Assembly: GCA_024653795.1 (NCBI GenBank)
Contig: JANLHY010000654.1
Location: 1 to 5,044, forward strand
Origin: Candidatus Brocadiaceae bacterium
GTDB lineage: Bacteria; Planctomycetota; Brocadiia; Brocadiales; Brocadiaceae
DNA length: 5,044 bases
Direction: 5' to 3'
Made by a program: the position numbers and the translations under genes. Positions 1-5,036 of the stretch are shown in pieces; the first letter of the stretch is position 1, and each line of letters opens with the position of its first letter. The notes under the pieces were generated by a model. It did no database searches, had not been told where the DNA came from, and worked only from the letters and a program-made list of their open reading frames with translations.

Positions 1-2
1 CG

Positions 3-845
3 CCGCGGACTTATGCCAAAGGTTATTTTTATCCGAAAAAGGGTATAGGGCAGATGTTCGATATTATGAGCGATGAAATTACCGGAATGGGTGGAAAAAT
101 TATCTTGAACGCAACGGTCTCGGGTATAAATTTAAACAATGATACCGTCGAAGGTATAAGTTACATTCAACAGGGTATTAAAAAGACAATTGACTGCGAT
201 GCGGTTATTTCCACAATCCCGCTGCCGGAGCTTATAAAGGCATTTCCAAGATACCTTACAAAGGACAATATGAGTAATGCATCTGCGCTAAAATTTCGTT
301 CCGTGAGATTTTTAAATATCCTGGTGGATAAACCTGATATTAGTGATAACACATGGATGTATGTTTCCGAAGGGAAATATATCATGACTCGCATTCAGGA
401 ACCAAAACGCCGAAGCCCTTTTAGCGCACCTGAAGGGAAAACCTCTGTTATGCTGGAAATACCATGCAACGAAAACGATGATACCTGGAATTGCCCCAAA
501 GAAAGCTTGTTGAAACGTTGCCTTGCTGATTTGAAAGAGCTGGGAATTGATATTCAGGATAAGGTTATAGATTATTTTACAACGAGCGTGATCCATGGCT
601 ATCCCGTTTATAGCCTTGATTATAAAATGCACCGCCAGAAGCTCTTTGATTTTCTGGATTGCTACGAGAACCTGATTACCTGCGGCAGACAGGGGACTTT
701 CAGGTACATTTTTATGGATACAGCCATGGAAATGGGGATTGCTGCCGCACAGACCCTTATGTTGGATAATTTGTGTAAGAAAGAGGACGTTCAATTAATG
801 CGTTCTGAAAGGGAATTAATTGAGATAACCTCTGTAACTGCTTAA
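3..845 (+). CDS. FAD-dependent amine-oxidase-like flavoprotein, 3' part (5' end outside window)
   Basis: The reading frame is open from base 3, so the gene begins before the window and the ATG at 54 is internal. About 280 C-terminal residues are present. The segment just before that ATG, YFYPKKGIGQ, is the conserved 'YP.GGIGQ' stretch of the amine oxidase / protoporphyrinogen oxidase / UDP-galactopyranose-mutase-like flavoproteins. It is followed by the usual 'GGKIILNATVSGI' beta strands and by 'DAVISTIPLPEL', the return to the FAD-binding fold. The end carries GRQGTFRYIFMDTAMEMG (nt 684-737), typical of the C-terminal FAD-contacting motif in this family. The N-terminal GxGxxG dinucleotide-binding loop would lie upstream and cannot be seen. 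Members oxidise or isomerise varied substrates (amines, carotenoid or porphyrin precursors, sugars) and often sit in polysaccharide or lipid clusters, so the substrate cannot be assigned. It ends 183 bases before the next coding remnant and is probably unrelated to the downstream operon. Confidence 0.5.
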   Translation, partial: PRTYAKGYFYPKKGIGQMFDIMSDEITGMGGKIILNATVSGINLNNDTVEGISYIQQGIKKTIDCDAVISTIPLPELIKAFPRYLTKDNMSNASALKFRSVRFLNILVDKPDISDNTWMYVSEGKYIMTRIQEPKRRSPFSAPEGKTSVMLEIPCNENDDTWNCPKESLLKRCLADLKELGIDIQDKVIDYFTTSVIHGYPVYSLDYKMHRQKLFDFLDCYENLITCGRQGTFRYIFMDTAMEMGIAAAQTLMLDNLCKKEDVQLMRSERELIEITSVTA

Positions 846-897
846 AAAGACGTAATAGTTAACCGGAGGAAAAAGATTTGACAAGATAACAGGCATG

Positions 898-915
898 CCC
901 TCATGAAAATGGGGG
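898..915 (+). other. Short hairpin with GAAA loop
   Basis: CCCTCAT (898-904) pairs with ATGGGGG (909-915) through seven pairs, one of them G-U, closing a GAAA tetraloop. No T-run follows, so it is not a standard intrinsic terminator. It lies 53 bases after the flavoprotein stop and might protect the 3' end of that mRNA. Role unproven. Confidence 0.5.
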
Positions 916-940
916 ATAGACATGATATAAATTAATTTCT

Positions 941-1004
941 GACAGGATAAAACAGGATTGCTTTTTAACTTATTTTTAATCCTGTTAATCCAGTTCATCC
1001 TGTC
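941..1004. repeat. GACAGGAT-type dispersed inverted repeat
   Basis: The left arm GACAGGATAAAACAGGATT (941-959) is matched by the inverse right arm 978-1004, which reads AATCCTGTT, AATCCAGTT, CATCCTGTC. The spacer is AT-rich (960-977). The right arm holds three 9-base units and the left arm about two, so the pairing is imperfect with one unit looped out. The unit (consensus like GACAGGATTAACAGGATT) is, from general knowledge, a frequent dispersed intergenic repeat in many environmental bacterial genomes. It directly abuts the truncated gene that follows. Spurious reverse-strand reading frames across it are an artefact of the repeat. Confidence 0.5.
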
Positions 1005-1028
1005 TAAGATAGCTGCTGTCTGTTTTTT

Positions 1029-1244
1029 TTGCAAAGGTTGAAAGGAGAAGGCGATGACTTAGAAGAAAATGACGGCCGTATGCCTTACGGAGGACCATAT
1101 TTTACCGAATATGAGACACAGAAGATCGAACGGTGGATAGCAAATGGTGCGAAAGGCCCCAATGGCGAAGACCCCAGCGAGGCTGATATTAGTGGCGCAG
1201 GTGAATGTTCAGGCGGAAGTGGCAGTGGAAGCGGTAGTCACTAA
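1029..1244 (+). pseudogene. Remnant of planctomycete-type cytochrome c domain protein (C-terminal part)
   Basis: Seventy-one codons are open from a TTG at 1029 to TAA at 1242-1244; the frame is closed upstream by TAA at 1005-1007. The core (RMPYGGPYFTEYE, then IERWIANGAKGP) matches the C-terminal half of planctomycete-type cytochrome c domains, where 'RMP.GGP.LS..EI..I..WI..GA' follows the haem site and supplies the distal methionine (here probably the M of RMP). The CxxCH haem-binding motif and a signal peptide should lie before this and are absent. No credible ribosome binding site precedes the TTG, or the internal ATG at 1080. The gene therefore looks 5'-truncated, with the GACAGGAT repeat sitting at the break. 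The tail is low-complexity Gly/Ser ending GSGSGSH. It could instead be an expressed small protein, but without the haem motif it could not bind haem c. Confidence 0.5.
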
Positions 1245-1287
1245 CGAGAATAATTGGTAAAGAAGTTTACAAGCAGAAAAAGGAGCG

Positions 1288-1294
1288 AAAGGAG
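1288..1294 (+). promoter_or_regulatory. Ribosome binding site fixing the start at 1302
   Basis: AAAGGAG lies 7 bases before ATG 1302. It supports that ATG over the in-frame upstream TTG at 1254, which has no Shine-Dalgarno sequence and would add a basic 16-residue extension. Confidence 0.5.
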
Positions 1295-1301
1295 ACAAAC
1301 T

Positions 1302-1571
1302 ATGTCCGCTATGATAATCAGTAGTCTTGATAGGTTTATTGGTATGGCACGAAAACTGGAAGATTGTGGGGTCACAAACATACATTTTTGCTATGCAAAG
1401 AATAGCGGTGATTTAGATATATCAGTCATTGCGCTTGTGCCGTTTGTTGACTTTGTGATACTGGGTAAAGATGCCCATTACTTACCGTATCTCAATCAAA
1501 TTGTAGAGGAGGCACGGACAAGGCGTATACCTGTTTTGCCGGAAGAACAGATCGCAGCAGTAAAAAATTGA
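1302..1571 (+). CDS. Small conserved-looking protein of unknown function (89 aa)
   Basis: I do not recognise a family. The ATG at 1302 is chosen for its AAAGGAG site. The 89-residue product has no signal peptide and no clear membrane span, although residues 39-56 (DISVIALVPFVDFVILGK) are hydrophobic. The order is helix (residues 8-22), strand (27-32), strand (39-46), strand (51-55), helix (60-74), then a strand with IPVLP near 76-80. This resembles a small alpha/beta fold, such as half of a Rossmann-like or receiver-like domain. Cysteines at 22 and 30 and histidines at 28 and 59 are possible ligands but do not form a known motif. It is first in the same-direction run leading to the P1B ATPase, 40 bases before the HMA-like gene, so it may belong to the iron-handling operon. 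That role is only inferred from position. Confidence 0.5.
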   Translation: MSAMIISSLDRFIGMARKLEDCGVTNIHFCYAKNSGDLDISVIALVPFVDFVILGKDAHYLPYLNQIVEEARTRRIPVLPEEQIAAVKN

Positions 1572-1611
1572 TAGTTTAGATATAAAGAACTTTTGTAGGA
1601 GGAGAATAAAC

Positions 1612-2037
1612 ATGGCTCCATTGAGTATTCTGCCGGGAAGAATAAGATTTGAAAGCCGATATCTTGTTGGAAAGCCGCATATCTGCCGGTATTTGCAGGA
1701 ACGTATTTTAAGTTATTTAAAAGGATTAACGGAAGTAACGGTAAACCACAGAACAGGGAGGATACTGGTCGGGTTTGATGAAAACCAGATTGACAAACAG
1801 ACCTTAACACGACATATCAATCATATCATTAAAGAAGGTGAGGAGAAGGCGACCGGTGGTTGGTTGTTATCGGCAGAGAAAAAGAATTCAAAGATATTTC
1901 TCCCAAGCGCAACAAAACATGCCCTGATGGATGTGGTTGCCCATGCGATCTTGCCAAAGCCCTTGAATGTCCTGGTTCCAATAGCAGTAAAGGCGATGAT
2001 GACAGGGAGGAATCTATTGCCTGCGTTGCAGGGTTAA
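1612..2037 (+). CDS. HMA-like (HMA_2-type) domain protein, candidate FezC-like ferrosome accessory protein
   Basis: This 141-aa protein starts at ATG 1612, with AGGAGGAG 7-10 bases upstream. Residues 5-75 form a ferredoxin-like heavy-metal-associated fold of the cysteine-poor type. The usual CxxC loop is replaced by the arginine-rich LPGRIRFESR (7-16), followed by a helix (23-38) and the strand pair TEVTVNHRTGRILVGFD (40-56). The same pattern (LPQRIRIC, then NYRTRSLLIRY) opens the ATPase encoded downstream. Residues 104-129 (LMDVVAHAILPKPLNVLVPIAVKAMM) are hydrophobic and suit membrane association, as seen in P-ATPase-linked HMA_2 proteins. In ferrosome clusters a separate HMA-domain protein (FezC) accompanies the P1B-6 ATPase FezB, and this gene fits that place. 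It lies 22 bases before the next gene. The fold and ATPase link are fairly secure; the FezC equivalence is inference, so no symbol is given. Confidence 0.5.
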   Translation: MAPLSILPGRIRFESRYLVGKPHICRYLQERILSYLKGLTEVTVNHRTGRILVGFDENQIDKQTLTRHINHIIKEGEEKATGGWLLSAEKKNSKIFLPSATKHALMDVVAHAILPKPLNVLVPIAVKAMMTGRNLLPALQG

Positions 2038-2045
2038 TTTAATAT

Positions 2046-2054
2046 AAAAGGAGG
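2046..2054 (+). promoter_or_regulatory. Strong ribosome binding site for GTG start 2060
   Basis: AAAAGGAGG ends 5 bases before GTG 2060. It is one of two competing start signals for the next gene; the other is GAGGAG at 2109-2114 before ATG 2120. Confidence 0.5.
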
Positions 2055-2059
2055 TTTTT

Positions 2060-2458
2060 GTGGAAGAGAAGATTAATGAGAAAATAGAAGATAAGAAAAA
2101 CGAAAATAGAGGAGAGCATATGAGTAGCTATATTATAAGCAAGCGAGGTCTATGGCTTATGGCAGGTGGTGCATTAGGCGCCCTTGCTGTCATTGGGTTT
2201 GGTAAGCTGTCAAAGAAGATAAGACCTGCAGCGGTTGGAGCTGTAAAGGAGGGTTATTCATTTAGTGAATGGTTGATGGCAAAGTGTGAAAAGGCGAAAG
2301 AGGATATAGAAGATATCGTGGCAGAGGCAAAACATGCACATCAAAAAGACCTTGAGACGACGGCAGAGACAGTAAAAAAGGAGGAAGATATACTCAAGAA
2401 GGTGGAACAGATGGTAGAAGATATTTTAAGGCAGAGGTCCAAAAAGGAGGAAACATAA
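2060..2458 (+). CDS. Small glycine-rich single-span membrane protein with charged helical tail (DUF5132-like)
   Basis: The product is 132 aa from GTG 2060, or 112 aa from the in-frame ATG 2120. Both starts have a Shine-Dalgarno sequence 5 bases away. The first 20 residues of the long form are almost all charged or polar. One membrane span follows at about 30-49 (LWLMAGGALGALAVIGFG), with glycines at 36, 37, 40, 46 and 48, which would favour tight helix packing. Then come a basic stretch (SKKIRPAAVGAVKEGY) and a long charged helix (about 68-128) with coiled-coil character. The RPAAVGAVKEG-to-VAEAKH pattern resembles DUF5132-type proteins found beside P1B ATPases, from memory and unverified. 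It probably anchors in the membrane of the ATPase-bearing compartment, with the helix in the cytoplasm. In ferrosome clusters the small membrane protein FezA accompanies FezB, and this or the next gene may be its counterpart. Function unproven. Confidence 0.5.
   Translation: MEEKINEKIEDKKNENRGEHMSSYIISKRGLWLMAGGALGALAVIGFGKLSKKIRPAAVGAVKEGYSFSEWLMAKCEKAKEDIEDIVAEAKHAHQKDLETTAETVKKEEDILKKVEQMVEDILRQRSKKEET
2109..2114 (+). promoter_or_regulatory. Internal ribosome binding site for alternative start ATG 2120
   Basis: GAGGAG ends 5 bases before ATG 2120, which is in frame with GTG 2060. Starting here gives a 112-aa form that begins MSSYIISKRG just before the membrane span. Confidence 0.5.
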
Positions 2459-2460
2459 CC

Positions 2461-2646
2461 ATGAGTATTATCAATAAGACAAGAACGTATCTTGGTTCAC
2501 TATTAAGCATTGCCGGCGGCGCTGGTGCAGTCCTGGTTGGGGCATATATATTTTCAAGAATCAAGGAAAGACAAGAGACGGAGACCCGACTTGAGAGAAT
2601 AGAGCAAATACTTCAGAAACTCGTAGAGGAGCAAGAAAAGAAGTAA
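2461..2646 (+). CDS. Tiny membrane-anchored coiled-coil protein (61 aa)
   Basis: The ATG at 2461 follows the previous stop by 2 bases and has AAAAAGGAGG (2441-2450) 10 bases upstream. Residues 11-31 form one hydrophobic, glycine-rich span (LGSLLSIAGGAGAVLVGAYIF; G12, G19, G20, G22, G27). The remaining 30 residues are a highly charged helix (ETRLERIEQILQKLVEE) with leucine/isoleucine spacing at 44, 47, 50-51 and 54 that suits a short coiled coil. The design repeats that of the protein just upstream: a glycine-rich anchor followed by a cytoplasmic charged helix. Its stop overlaps the ATPase start (TAATG), so the two are probably translationally coupled and made in related amounts. It could be an oligomerising scaffold or a small regulatory partner of the ATPase. 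I recognise no named family. Confidence 0.5.
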   Translation: MSIINKTRTYLGSLLSIAGGAGAVLVGAYIFSRIKERQETETRLERIEQILQKLVEEQEKK

Positions 2647-4733
2647 TGAATTATAGAATTGTTCATAATCTCCCTCAAAGGATAAGGATCTGTCTCAACT
2701 TACCCAAAAGGCACACTCAGGATAATTCCCGGATAGAGAGATTATTTTCGGCAATTGAGGGGGTTCAGAAGATATCCTTCAATTACCGAACCAGGAGTCT
2801 CCTTATTAGATACAACGGCAATAGTAATGTAAGAGATGTCTTGTTGAAGATAATAAAAGAGACGCCATTAACTTTCGTAAGAAAAGAAAATTTTAAGCAA
2901 GATATACTTGAACAGAAAAAAAAGGCTGCGATGTTAGCTGGAACCCTCTTGATAGCGAGACCAATTATACCGCTTATATTAGCGCCAGTATTTGCTCTGT
3001 ATGGCGCCATGCCTATCTTTAAAAAAGGTTTAAGGGCAATCCTGAACAAACATTTAAATGTAGATGTCCTTGACTCTACAGCCATAGGTATTTCATTGGT
3101 TAGAGGGGATTACCTGACAGTAAGTTTAATTACATTCTTTCTGAAGGTTGGCAATTACCTTGAGGAACGGATACGGCAGAAGTCAAGGGAAAGCCTTTCA
3201 AAGATGTTCCAGAGACGAGATGAATGGGCATGGATAAAGAGGAACGGTTGGGAAATGAGGGTCAATTTAAAGGATATAGCTGTAGGCGATCTTGTGGTTG
3301 TAAGGACTGGTAGTAGCATCCCTGTGGATGGTATTGTAGTAGAGGGTGTGGCGTTGGTCAATCAGTCTTCAATGACAGGTGAGCCATTGCCTGTTCCTAA
3401 AAGAGCAGGATTAATGGTTTATGCAGGTACTGTCCTGGAAGAAGGCCTCCTAACAATAAAGTCGCTAAAAGTAAGTGATGAAACAAGAGTCTCCAAAATA
3501 ATTAAGGTAATTGAAGAGTCAGAAGGTTTAAAGGCAGATGTGCAAAACTATGCAGAAAGGCTTGCGAACAGGATTGTTCCCTATAGCTTCTTATTGAGTG
3601 GGCTGATATACCTCTTTACAAGCAATCCATTGAGGGCTGTCTCAGTACTGCTGGTAGATTACTCATGCGCCATTAAATTATCAACCCCATTGACGATTAT
3701 GTCAGCAATGATAGCTGCATCAAGGCGCGGTGTCATCATAAAAGGCGGTAGATTTATAGAAAAATTGGCGCAGGCAAACATCTTTGTTTTTGACAAAACA
3801 GGAACCCTTACAGAGGCAAAGCCAAAAGTTTTTGATCTGCTCCCTTTTAACGGGTTTGACCGGGAATACATATTAAAAAACGTAGCATGTGTGGAAGAAC
3901 ATTTTCCACATCCAGTAGCAACCGCTGTGGTTAAAAGGGCAGAGGAGGAAGGTCTTGTTCATGAGGAGAATCATGCAGAGGTTGAATACGTCCTTGCTCA
4001 TGGCATTGCATCAAGAATTGAAGGCAAAAGGATACTGGTAGGGAGCAAACACTTTATATACGAAGATAATAAAGTCGATGTGAAGTGTGAAGAACCCGTG
4101 ATAAAAGATTTTATGGATAAGGGATACTCAATACTCTATGTATCTGTGGAGAATAAACTCGCAGGCATTATAGCCATCGAAGATCGTTTGAGAGAAGATT
4201 TGAAAAAATTTCTCAGCATGCTTAAGGCTTCGGGTGTTGAGCGAATCATTATGCTGACCGGTGATAATGATACTACTGCACGGAATGTGGCAAATAGACT
4301 CGGGATAGAGGAATATCACGCACAGATACTTCCTGAAGGGAAAACAGAAATAATTAAAAATTTAAAAGGTAATGGTTATGTGGTTGCAATGGTTGGAGAC
4401 GGTATAAATGACTCCCCGTCTATTTCATATGCAGATGTTGGCATATCTATGAAGCACGGAGCAGATATCGCAAAAGAGGCATGTGATATTTTGCTCTTAG
4501 ATAGAGGGCTTGAAGGAATCATTGAGGCAAGAAAGATCTCACAGGATGCTATTTCCCGCATTAAAAAGAATTTCAGATACATTATGGGAATCAATACAAC
4601 TTTGATAGGACTCGGCATAGGCGGAATGATAAGCCCCGTTCTTTCGGCTCTTATCCATAATGCAACAACACTTATTGTGTCTGCCAGCACGCTTAAGCCG
4701 TATAAATATAATGTGAATAAATTAACAAATTGA
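2646..4733 (+). CDS. fezB: P1B-6-type metal-transporting ATPase, FezB-like
   Basis: This complete 695-aa ATPase would pump metal across a membrane using ATP. Residues 1-75 form an HMA-like domain without CxxC, carrying an arginine-rich pattern (LPQRIRIC at 9-16, NYRTRSLLIRY at 46-56). Membrane spans lie at about 97-125, 137-152 and 155-172. The actuator domain has TGE at 244-246. The pair at about 310-326 and 330-352 holds the metal-site motif DYSCAIKLSTP, with SCA at 340-342 replacing CPC. Catalytic motifs are intact: DKTGT with phosphorylated D383, the P1B histidine-proline H422-P423, TGD 538-540 and GDGINDSP 584-591. The last spans (645-683) include HNATTL (671-676). SCA defines subgroup P1B-6, and an arginine-rich N-terminus marks FezB, which is needed for ferrosome iron storage bodies. 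Start ATG 2646 overlaps the previous stop and has only a weak, distant GAGGAG, indicating coupling. P1B class is near certain; P1B-6 is strong; FezB is likely but inferred. Confidence 0.5.
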   Translation: MNYRIVHNLPQRIRICLNLPKRHTQDNSRIERLFSAIEGVQKISFNYRTRSLLIRYNGNSNVRDVLLKIIKETPLTFVRKENFKQDILEQKKKAAMLAGTLLIARPIIPLILAPVFALYGAMPIFKKGLRAILNKHLNVDVLDSTAIGISLVRGDYLTVSLITFFLKVGNYLEERIRQKSRESLSKMFQRRDEWAWIKRNGWEMRVNLKDIAVGDLVVVRTGSSIPVDGIVVEGVALVNQSSMTGEPLPVPKRAGLMVYAGTVLEEGLLTIKSLKVSDETRVSKIIKVIEESEGLKADVQNYAERLANRIVPYSFLLSGLIYLFTSNPLRAVSVLLVDYSCAIKLSTPLTIMSAMIAASRRGVIIKGGRFIEKLAQANIFVFDKTGTLTEAKPKVFDLLPFNGFDREYILKNVACVEEHFPHPVATAVVKRAEEEGLVHEENHAEVEYVLAHGIASRIEGKRILVGSKHFIYEDNKVDVKCEEPVIKDFMDKGYSILYVSVENKLAGIIAIEDRLREDLKKFLSMLKASGVERIIMLTGDNDTTARNVANRLGIEEYHAQILPEGKTEIIKNLKGNGYVVAMVGDGINDSPSISYADVGISMKHGADIAKEACDILLLDRGLEGIIEARKISQDAISRIKKNFRYIMGINTTLIGLGIGGMISPVLSALIHNATTLIVSASTLKPYKYNVNKLTN

Positions 4734-4757
4734 TTTTTCCAAAATTTGTTATTTTAA
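4723..4757 (+). terminator. Weak AT-rich terminator candidate after the ATPase
   Basis: TAACAAATT (4723-4731) pairs perfectly with AATTTGTTA (4743-4751) around an 11-base loop and is followed by TTTTAATT. The stem starts inside the last codons of the ATPase gene. It has only two G-C-type pairs, so its strength as an intrinsic terminator is doubtful. Confidence 0.5.
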
Positions 4758-4810
4758 TTGTATAGGAATTTTCATTTTATTTATGGGGGTTAGCGGGTGG
4801 CATGGATTAT

Positions 4811-4939
4811 TCCCCTCTTGGGAGGGGGTTAGGGGTGGGTTCCTTTCCCCGTTTTCACGAGGACAAGGATCGTGAAATCTCAGTGAATATTTCACGAATT
4901 ACCGCCTTACCCACCCCTAAATCCCCTCCCAAGCAGGGA
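4811..4939. repeat. Long G/C-rich inverted repeat, MITE-like dispersed element
   Basis: The left arm (4811-4840, containing CTTGGGAGGGGGTTAGGGG) is the near-exact reverse complement of the right arm (4909-4939, containing ACCCACCCCTAAATCCCC), with only a few mismatches and small indels over about 30 bases. The arms enclose 68 bases. Elements with 'CTTGGGAGGGG.TTAGGGGTGGGT' ends are, from general knowledge, widely dispersed non-autonomous repeats in environmental bacteria. There is no transposase and I could not identify a target-site duplication. Confidence 0.5.
4853..4896. repeat. Nested TTTCACG hairpin set inside the inverted repeat
   Basis: TTTCACG at 4853-4859 and at 4890-4896 are direct copies. 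CGTGAAA at 4871-4877 is complementary to both, so two mutually exclusive hairpins can form (loops of 11 and 12 bases). The right-hand version gains an extra pair (CGTGAAAT with ATTTCACG). This forms the core of the MITE-like element. Confidence 0.5.
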
Positions 4940-5019
4940 TTTTCTGGGGGGTATTAATTTGACTGTCGTTGCAAACATAGAGGTATGAAAAAAATTATTT
5001 GAAACGGAAATCTAGTTCG

Positions 5020-5036
5020 GCAAAAATATTTTTTGC
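5020..5036. repeat. Small AT-rich perfect inverted repeat
   Basis: GCAAAAA (5020-5026) and TTTTTGC (5030-5036) are perfect inverse copies around TAT. It may be a hairpin or a protein-binding palindrome upstream of a gene beyond the window. No function can be assigned. Confidence 0.5.

Noticed and set aside
878..906. Perfect TTGACA (-35) after the flavoprotein gene
   Set aside because: At 17-18 base spacing the sequence is TCATGA or CATGAA, which is not a -10 box. The nearest TATAAA (926) is 42 bases away.
816..1034. 72-aa reverse-strand reading frame
   Set aside because: It runs through the GACAGGAT inverted repeat and the end of the flavoprotein gene. Such frames are a typical artefact of this repeat, and it has no ribosome site.
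1254..1301. Upstream TTG start for the 89-aa gene
   Set aside because: It has no Shine-Dalgarno sequence and adds a basic, unstructured extension, while ATG 1302 has AAAGGAG at 7 bases.
1860..2042. 60-aa + strand frame with several cysteines (CPDGCGCPCD)
   Set aside because: It overlaps the HMA-like gene in another frame. That gene has a strong start and family similarity, so the cysteine cluster is a frame-shadow coincidence.
2783..3085. Reverse-strand frames opposite the ATPase gene
   Set aside because: They are shadows of a complete ATPase with all catalytic motifs and show no domain signature or ribosome site of their own.
4785..4939. Possible CRISPR array or tandem repeat from the G-rich copies
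   Set aside because: There are only two partial direct copies plus an inverse arm, with no regular spacers or consistent unit length.
4802..4957. 51-aa open frame starting ATG 4802
   Set aside because: It lies almost wholly inside the G/C-rich inverted repeat, has no ribosome site and encodes Gly/Pro-rich low-complexity sequence.
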